DNA from: Pseudomonas sp. TCU-HL1
Lineage (GTDB): Bacteria > Pseudomonadota > Gammaproteobacteria > Pseudomonadales > Pseudomonadaceae
Length of the DNA: 64,000 nucleotides
NCBI RefSeq assembly: GCF_001708505.1
Contig: NZ_CP015992.1
Location: 2,480,001-2,544,000 of the forward strand
Reading direction: 5' to 3'
This document shows positions 58,665 to 64,000 of the stretch, piece after piece (positions within the stretch are counted from its first letter, which is position 1; every line of letters starts with the position of its first letter). The notes below the pieces were generated by a model. The model saw only the letters and a program-made list of their open reading frames with translations. It made no database searches and was not told the origin of the DNA. The position numbers and the translations under genes were made by a program.

Positions 58665-58694
58665 TTGACAGTATTGCGCGGGCTTCTCTAGGAT
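58665..58694 (+). promoter_or_regulatory. Sigma-70 promoter for the gene at 58835
   Basis: TTGACA (58665-58670), an 18-base spacer and TAGGAT (58689-58694). It points toward the plus-strand gene 140 bases away. Confidence 0.6.
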
Positions 58695-58834
58695 GTCGCC
58701 CCATGCGCCGATTTAGTCAGCTACTTGCGGGGCGCGGAAGTCTTCAGAGGCTTCGAAATACCGCTAAAACGCTGGTTCGGTGTCGCCTCTCACCGCCGCC
58801 CAGCGGGACCCCAATGAGGCGGAGACATGACACC

Positions 58835-59149
58835 ATGACCTGTCCCCAACCGCTGCTTCGGCTAGCCCCAATCACCACCGGGCTGGTTCAGCGCAATCCG
58901 CGAATACTGCTCGGCGGCTCTCATCAGCCGACACTCCTGCGTTATCTCGAAGGCTGGCCCAAGCGTTGGGGCCGGCCGCGCAATTTCCTGATTCAGTTCG
59001 CCCGGGAAGGCGAGTCGTTGGCACGCTTCGCCAGCGACAGCTTCGATATGGCCGTGATCCAGTCGCCCTCGACCAGTGAGCTCTCGGACGTGGTCAGTCA
59101 ATTGGTGCGGGTGGCCCGTCAGGGGCTGATTACCCGGCGCCAGGAATGA
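58835..59149 (+). CDS. Small conserved protein of unknown function
   Basis: A 104-residue soluble protein (MTCPQPLLRLAPITTGLVQR). The middle is basic and aromatic (HQPTLLRYLEGWPKRWGRPR) and the end helical (SELSDVVSQLVRVARQGLI). No family recognised. A GGAG lies 11 bases before the ATG, slightly far. It keeps this position between thpR and greB in P. aeruginosa. Confidence 0.75.
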   Translation: MTCPQPLLRLAPITTGLVQRNPRILLGGSHQPTLLRYLEGWPKRWGRPRNFLIQFAREGESLARFASDSFDMAVIQSPSTSELSDVVSQLVRVARQGLITRRQE

Positions 59150-59213
59150 TGAGGCCGGTGATGCCGGACGGGTGGCATGCCGCGATGCCCTTCCTGCGGA
59201 GCATGCGGGCACT

Positions 59214-59711
59214 TCAGGGATAGTCGATTTCGACCACGTACCAGGTCTTCTCTCCGGTGGGGGTATTGACCCGCACTTCAGCGTCCAGTGCCTTGCCAAC
59301 CAGGGCGCGGGCCAGGGGTGAGTCGATGCTGATCAGGTTCAGCTTCAGGTCGAACTCATCCGGCCCGACGATCCGATAGCGGGCCTGTTCGCCGTCGTCG
59401 TCTTCCAGCGTTACCCACGCGCCGAAATAGACCTTGCCGGGATCGGCTGGCCGCTCGCGCACTACCTTGAGATTCTCCAGCCGCTTGGTGAGGAAGCGCA
59501 CGCGGCTATCGATCTCCCGCAGCATTTTCTTGCCGTAGGTGTATTCCGCGTTTTCCGAACGATCCCCCTGGGCCGCCGCCTCGCTCACGGCCTGGGTAAC
59601 CTTGGGCCGGCGTACATGCCACAGTTCGTGGAGTTCTGCGCGCAGGCGGGCTTCACCTTCCGGTGTGATCAGTGGCGTTCCGACGGTGCGGGGTGGGCGA
59701 TAGCGACTCAT
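59214..59711 (-). CDS. greB: Transcription elongation factor GreB
   Basis: A 165-residue Gre factor with the N-terminal coiled coil and its tip acidic pair (AAAQGDRSENAEYTYGKKML, residues about 45-64) that restarts backtracked RNA polymerase. The C-terminal FKBP-like domain follows (IVGPDEFDLKLNLISIDSPL, ARALVGK). The sequence IDSRVRFLTKRLE in the coil favours GreB over GreA. ATG 59711. Confidence 0.93.
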   Translation of the reverse strand: MSRYRPPRTVGTPLITPEGEARLRAELHELWHVRRPKVTQAVSEAAAQGDRSENAEYTYGKKMLREIDSRVRFLTKRLENLKVVRERPADPGKVYFGAWVTLEDDDGEQARYRIVGPDEFDLKLNLISIDSPLARALVGKALDAEVRVNTPTGEKTWYVVEIDYP

Positions 59712-59745
59712 GACGGTCCTGCGGAGATTAGGAAGGCGAAGCCTA

Positions 59746-62250
59746 TCAAGCTTCGCGCAGGACCGTCAGTGGGCTTGCATTGAGCGCGCGGCGCGTGCCG
59801 ATTACCCCGGCGGCGCCGATCAGCAGGGCGCCCAGCAGCGGCAAGGTCAGCAGCCACGGATGAGGTTGCCAGCCGAGGTCGAAGGCAAACCGATAGAGCA
59901 GGGCGCTGACCAGTTCACAGCCGAGGGCCGCGAGCAGCCCCGCGCAGGCCCCGAGCAGGGCGAACTCTGCCCGTCGCGAGCTGACCAGTAGCCGGCGTTC
60001 GGCGCCCAGGGCGCGTAGCAGGGCGCCCTGGCGAATGCGCTCGTCCAGGGTGGACTGCAAGCCGGCGAACAGCACGGCCAGCCCGGCTGCGAGCACGAAC
60101 AACAGGACGAACTCCACTGCCAGGGTGACCTGGGCGAGGATGCTCCGCAGCTGCGCGAGGATGGCTTCCACTTGCAACAGGGTGACGGCCGGGAACGCTC
60201 GGGACAGCTCCACGAGCTCGCGGTCATGCCGGGGTGGCAGGTAGAAGCTGGTGAGGTAGGTGACGGGCAGGTCGGCGAGGCTGCCCGGGGCGAAGATCAT
60301 GTAGAAGTTCGGCTGGAAGCTGTCCCAGTCCACTTCGCGCAGGCTGGTCACCTGGGCATCGCGCTGCAGGCCGCCGACGCTGAAGCTGAGACGGTCGCCC
60401 AGTTTCAGACCAAGGTTTTCGGCGAGCTTGGCCTCGACCGAGACGCCTGGCAACGCGGCCTTGGGAAGGTCGCTCCACCAGTGGCCCGCCACCAGGCGGT
60501 TGTCGCTGGGCAGCTGGGCGGCCCAGGTCAGGCTGAGGTCCCGTTGCACGGCACGTTCACCCTGGGAGTCCTTGCTCACCAACTGGCGCACGGCCTGGCC
60601 ATTGATGGAGGTCAGGCGACCGGGCACCACTGGGTAGAGCGGCGTGGGGTGCGGCGAAAGGCTGGCTAGCCGGCTCGCGAAGGCATCCTTTTCGGCGGGC
60701 AGTACGTTGAGGGCGAAGTGGTTGGGGGCATTGTCCGGGAGTTGGTTCTGCCAGGTGTCCAGCAACTCGCCCCGCAACAGGGCGATCAGGGCCATGGCCA
60801 GCAGGATCAGGCCGAACGCCAGGGATTGCCCGGCAGCCGCAAGGGGGTAACGGAGCAGTTGGCCCAGGCCCAGGCGCCAGGGCAGGGCGGCGCTGGCGAG
60901 GGCGCGGCGCAATCCCTTGAGCCCGGCCAACAGTACGCCGCCGAGGAGCAGGGCGGCGATCAGGCCGCCGCCAAGCAGGGCAAGGGTCAGCTTCAAGTCG
61001 AGGCTGAGGCGCCACATGATCAGGCCCAGCGCGATCAGCGCGGCACCATATATAAGCCACGCACTGGCGGGGAGCGGCAGCAGGTCGCGGCGCAGTACGC
61101 GCAGTGGCGGCACTCGGCCCAGGGCGGCCAGCGGGGGGAGGGCAAAACCAGCGAGCGCGAGTAGCCCGGTGGCTATGCCTGCAAGCGCTGGCACTACGCC
61201 GCCGGCGGGAATGACTGCGGGCAAGAGTCCACCCAGCAATGTGAACAGCACGGTTTGCGCCAGCCAGCCAAGCAGGGCGCCAAGTAGGCTGGCGAACAGG
61301 CCCAGCAGTGCCAGCTGCAGGCCGAACAACAGCAGCGCCTCGCGGCGGGAAAGGCCGAGGCAGCGCAGCAGGGCGCTTGCGTCGTAACGGCGCGCGGCAA
61401 AGCGGGCAGCGGACAGCGCCACCGCGACACCGGCCAGCAGCACCGCTGCCAGACTGGCCAGGTTCAGGTAACGTTCGGCGCGGCCCAGGGCCCCGCCGAT
61501 CTGGCGATTGCCCTGGCGGGCGTCTTCCAGTCGCTGGTTGGCTTCGAGGCCAGGTTCGATCGCCGCTCGATAGCGGGTCAGGGCTTCATTCGGGCCGCTC
61601 CAGAGTTCGCGGTAGCGAACGCGGCTGCCGGGCTGGACCACGCCAGTGGCGTCCAGGTCGTCCAGGCTGATGAGCACCCGCGGGGTGAGGCTGTAGAAAT
61701 CGCCCGCGCGGTCGGGTTCGTAGGTCAGTACGCGGGACAGGCGCAGCGTCTTCTGTCCGACGTCGATGCTGTCGCCGGGCTTTAGATTCAGGGTGGCGAA
61801 CAGGCGCGCCTCGGCCCAGGCTTCGCCCGCTTTCGGGCTGCTTCCAGCGGCCTCATCTCCATAGGGTTGCGCAGCGCTCTTGAGCTCGCCTCGCAGGGGG
61901 TAAGCCGTATCGACTGCCTTGACGCTGGCCAGCTGGATGCCGCTGTCGGCGGCGATCACGCTGGAGAACTCCACTGCGCGGGCATGTTTCAGCCCCAGTT
62001 GCAGGCCGCTGTCTACCTGATCGGCGGTGGCCGGCGACGAGCCGCTGAGCAGTAGGTCGGCACCGAGGAATTCGGTGGCGCGCAGCAGCATGGCGCCATT
62101 GAGGCGGGCGCTGAAGTAGCCGATGGCGCTGCTGGCTGCAACGGCCACCAACAGAGAGAAAAACAGCACGCGCAACTCGCCGCTGTGGGCGTCGCGCCAC
62201 AGTTGCCGTGCCGCCATGTTCAGCAGACGGACGAAGGGCAGGCGCCGCAT
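59746..62250 (-). CDS. ABC transporter permease, YbbP/FtsX-like
   Basis: An 834-residue permease with ten predicted helices: one near the N-terminus (about 26-44), a cluster (about 270-450), and the last FtsX domain (about 695-830). MacB-type periplasmic domains lie between them. It matches the E. coli YbbP family, which works with the ATPase YbbA next to tesA. Its ATG overlaps the stop of the ATPase gene. The likely role is export or lipoprotein/lipid extraction from the inner membrane; substrate unknown. Confidence 0.92.
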   Translation of the reverse strand: MRRLPFVRLLNMAARQLWRDAHSGELRVLFFSLLVAVAASSAIGYFSARLNGAMLLRATEFLGADLLLSGSSPATADQVDSGLQLGLKHARAVEFSSVIAADSGIQLASVKAVDTAYPLRGELKSAAQPYGDEAAGSSPKAGEAWAEARLFATLNLKPGDSIDVGQKTLRLSRVLTYEPDRAGDFYSLTPRVLISLDDLDATGVVQPGSRVRYRELWSGPNEALTRYRAAIEPGLEANQRLEDARQGNRQIGGALGRAERYLNLASLAAVLLAGVAVALSAARFAARRYDASALLRCLGLSRREALLLFGLQLALLGLFASLLGALLGWLAQTVLFTLLGGLLPAVIPAGGVVPALAGIATGLLALAGFALPPLAALGRVPPLRVLRRDLLPLPASAWLIYGAALIALGLIMWRLSLDLKLTLALLGGGLIAALLLGGVLLAGLKGLRRALASAALPWRLGLGQLLRYPLAAAGQSLAFGLILLAMALIALLRGELLDTWQNQLPDNAPNHFALNVLPAEKDAFASRLASLSPHPTPLYPVVPGRLTSINGQAVRQLVSKDSQGERAVQRDLSLTWAAQLPSDNRLVAGHWWSDLPKAALPGVSVEAKLAENLGLKLGDRLSFSVGGLQRDAQVTSLREVDWDSFQPNFYMIFAPGSLADLPVTYLTSFYLPPRHDRELVELSRAFPAVTLLQVEAILAQLRSILAQVTLAVEFVLLFVLAAGLAVLFAGLQSTLDERIRQGALLRALGAERRLLVSSRRAEFALLGACAGLLAALGCELVSALLYRFAFDLGWQPHPWLLTLPLLGALLIGAAGVIGTRRALNASPLTVLREA

Positions 62251-62933
62251 CAGGGTTCCACCTGTTCGACTAGACGGCCAGCTTCCAGGCGGATCAGGCG
62301 ACGGCAACGGTGGGCCAGGCGCTCGTCGTGCGTGACCAGCACCAGGGTCGTGCCGCGTTCCTGATTGAGCTGGAAAAGCAGGTCGCTGATGCGCTCGCCC
62401 GTATGGCTGTCGAGGTTGCCGGTGGGTTCGTCTGCGAAGAGCACGTCGGGCTCGGCGGCGAAGGCGCGAGCGATGGCGACGCGTTGTTGTTCGCCACCGG
62501 AGAGTTGCCGCGGATAGTGGCTGAGGCGCTGGCCAAGGCCGACTCGCTCGAGTAACTGGCGCGCCCGCGAGCGTGCATCTCTGTGACCTTCCAGCTCCAG
62601 GGGCAGCATGACGTTTTCCAGGGCGTTGAGGTTGTCCAGCAACTGGAACGACTGGAACACGAATCCGACATGCTCGGCACGTATCCGTGCGCGCTGGTCC
62701 TCGTCGAGGCTGGAGAGTTCCCGCCCGGCTAGCCGCACTTCGCCGGCGCTGGGCAGGTCAAGGCCGGCAAGCAGGCCGAGGAGGGTGGATTTGCCGGAAC
62801 CGGAACTGCCGACGATGGCCAGGCTGTCGCCTTTGCCGAGGTTGAGGGAGAGGTCATGAAGGATGATCAGCTCGCCTTCCGCGCTGGGAACCACTTTGCT
62901 AAGGTTCCGCGCATCGAGAATGCTTGCGCTCAT
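62250..62933 (-). CDS. ABC transporter ATP-binding protein, YbbA-like
   Basis: A 227-residue ATPase of the LolD/MacB/YbbA group: Walker A GSSGSGKST (42-50), Q-loop, signature LSGGEQQR and Walker B VLFADEPTGNLD. ATG 62933 lies ten bases from the divergent tesA start, the same ybbA/tesA arrangement as in E. coli. One-base overlap with the permease. Confidence 0.94.
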   Translation of the reverse strand: MSASILDARNLSKVVPSAEGELIILHDLSLNLGKGDSLAIVGSSGSGKSTLLGLLAGLDLPSAGEVRLAGRELSSLDEDQRARIRAEHVGFVFQSFQLLDNLNALENVMLPLELEGHRDARSRARQLLERVGLGQRLSHYPRQLSGGEQQRVAIARAFAAEPDVLFADEPTGNLDSHTGERISDLLFQLNQERGTTLVLVTHDERLAHRCRRLIRLEAGRLVEQVEP

Positions 62934-62943
62934 GGAGAATCCA

Positions 62944-63549
62944 ATGCGTGCCTGGTTGTTGGGCGGCTGCCTGTCCCTGTTGCTGTTGGCGCAGGAGGCC
63001 ATGGCGGGGACCGTGCTGGTCGTCGGTGATAGTATCAGCGCCGCTTTCGGGCTGGAATCCAGCCAGGGGTGGGTCTCTTTGCTGGGAAAACGTCTTTCCG
63101 AGAAGGGCTACCCGCAGCAAGTGGTGAATGCTTCCATTAGCGGCGACACCAGCGCTGGCGGGCTTTCGCGCCTTCCTGCACTGCTTGCCGAGCACAAGCC
63201 GGAACTGGTGATTATCGAGCTGGGAGGCAATGATGGGCTGCGGGGCCAGCCGCCTGTGCAATTGCAACAGAATCTTGCCGGCATGATCGACAACGCCAGG
63301 CAGCAGGGTGCTTCCGTGCTGTTGCTGGGCATGCGCTTGCCGCCCAACTACGGCGTGCGCTACACCACGGCATTCGCCAACGTCTACAGCGCCCTCGCGA
63401 CGGAGAAGCAGGTGCCGTTGGTGCCGTTCTTCCTTGACGGGGTAGGGGGCGTGCCGGAAATGATGCAACCCGATGGCATCCACCCGGCGGCTCAAGCCCA
63501 GTCACGGCTGCTGGAGAACCTCTGGCCGACCCTGGAACCCCTGCTCTGA
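62944..63549 (+). CDS. tesA: Multifunctional GDSL esterase/thioesterase TesA
   Basis: A 201-residue SGNH hydrolase with a signal peptide (1-21). The blocks are all present: GDS in VVGDSISAAFG (Ser at about 30), block II SGDTSAGG, block III GGNDGLRG and block V DGIHP. It is a periplasmic acyl-CoA thioesterase, esterase and lysophospholipase. GGAG precedes ATG 62944. Divergent from ybbA. Confidence 0.95.
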   Translation: MRAWLLGGCLSLLLLAQEAMAGTVLVVGDSISAAFGLESSQGWVSLLGKRLSEKGYPQQVVNASISGDTSAGGLSRLPALLAEHKPELVIIELGGNDGLRGQPPVQLQQNLAGMIDNARQQGASVLLLGMRLPPNYGVRYTTAFANVYSALATEKQVPLVPFFLDGVGGVPEMMQPDGIHPAAQAQSRLLENLWPTLEPLL

Positions 63550-63605
63550 CGCTTTTCCCAAGGCTCGCTTTCGGATAATGTTGCGCACCCTCCCTGGAGT
63601 CCTCC

Positions 63606-63887
63606 ATGCCGCGCACCGTCTGGTCCCTGTTTGGCTACAAAGTGATAGAGCCCGACGAGCAACTTGACCTGTTCGCTTGCCGCGAAGTGCGTCTGCATCT
63701 GGTGGCGCGTCAGCTCGAACTGGGTGGCTTCGCTGATCGGACCCTGTGCGGGGGCCTGCTGCCAGCGCAGCCGCGCTGGAGTAGTCTAGAACAGGGCCTG
63801 TTGCGTGATCGCCGTCTGTGCACCAACTGCCGCTCCACGCTCGAGGTCCAGCGGCAGGGGCAGCACGCGGTCTGGTCGGACGCCTGA
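63606..63887 (+). CDS. Small protein of unknown function
   Basis: A 93-residue soluble protein (MPRTVWSLFGYKVIEPDEQL, DLFACREVRLHLVARQLELG) with a CTNC near the C-terminus and another Cys in CREVR. I cannot name a family. It follows tesA by 56 bases and may be co-transcribed with it. Confidence 0.72.
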   Translation: MPRTVWSLFGYKVIEPDEQLDLFACREVRLHLVARQLELGGFADRTLCGGLLPAQPRWSSLEQGLLRDRRLCTNCRSTLEVQRQGQHAVWSDA

Positions 63888-63960
63888 GGGCTCCCGGCGC
63901 GGCGCGTGCCGGTGTAGAATTCCGAGTCTATTAATCAGTCAATTTGCCAAGGATTCCCGG

Positions 63961-64000
63961 ATGTTGTCGCGCTTTCCAGCCGTCGCCCGCTCCCTGTCAT
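63961..64000 (+). CDS. Start of an exported protein (partial, cut by the window edge)
   Basis: ATG 63961 has AAGGA upstream; the 13 visible codons read MLSRFPAVARSLS. In P. aeruginosa an L,D-transpeptidase-like gene lies at this place after tesA, and this start resembles it. With so little sequence the family is a guess. Confidence 0.5.
   Translation, partial: MLSRFPAVARSLS

Overview
The window is a high-GC bacterial chromosome segment that reads as Pseudomonas. It carries an OprD-family porin, elongation factor P with the rhamnosylatable Arg32 next to its modifier EarP, the secreted lipase lipA with its foldase lifO, the transglutaminase operon moxR-DUF58-tgpA, the OspR and SagS regulators, and many Pseudomonas-type palindromic intergenic repeats. 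Most genes are core genes. No phage, CRISPR array, toxin-antitoxin pair or complete insertion sequence was seen.

Left part (1-10.6 kb): a partial porin, a DUF485/ActP carboxylate transporter pair, a LysR regulator, a divergent Old Yellow Enzyme/MerR pair with a 19-bp-spacer promoter, a small zinc-ribbon protein, an exported M15A-like protein, a small XRE regulator and a chemoreceptor with an HBM sensor. Middle-left (10.6-25.4 kb): earP-efp, a secreted esterase with an OhrR-type regulator and three copies of one operator-like box, several LysR and membrane genes, a YcaQ-type DNA glycosylase, class II DAHP synthase, a spermidine-synthase-like gene, a crotonase and the DEAD-box helicase deaD.

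Middle (25.4-37.6 kb): DODA dioxygenase, tpm, htpX, alaA, then an oxidative repair neighbourhood (msrB, a Cys glutathione peroxidase with ospR, sagS, free-Met-R-sulfoxide reductase, a GST), ending at a five-gene tRNA operon (Glu-Gly-Gly-Glu-Gly). Next to the tRNAs (37.6-43.9 kb) is an accessory block. It holds a fatty-acid-hydroxylase/SRPBCC fusion, a PepSY iron-reductase-like protein with a tiny membrane partner, and a Fec-type iron-signalling locus that looks damaged: fecR has a frameshift in its first codons and the TonB receptor lacks its signal peptide, TonB box and half of its plug.

Right part (44-64 kb): moxR-DUF58-tgpA, a CHAD protein, a TesB-like thioesterase, an Mpo1-like protein, a second chemoreceptor, tatD, mltF2, doxX, lipA-lifO with a sigma-54 promoter candidate, thpR, greB, a YbbP-type ABC exporter divergent from tesA, and the first codons of one more gene at the edge.

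Regulation is the most informative layer. Operator-like dyads and promoters are visible for the MerR, OhrR, OspR and XRE regulators, for the tRNA operon and for lipA. Intergenic gaps hold several dispersed repeat families, including a 104-bp terminator-bearing repeat present twice and a 329-bp element with perfect 18-bp terminal inverted repeats. Two genes (merR and tpm) take their stop codon from the edge of a repeat.
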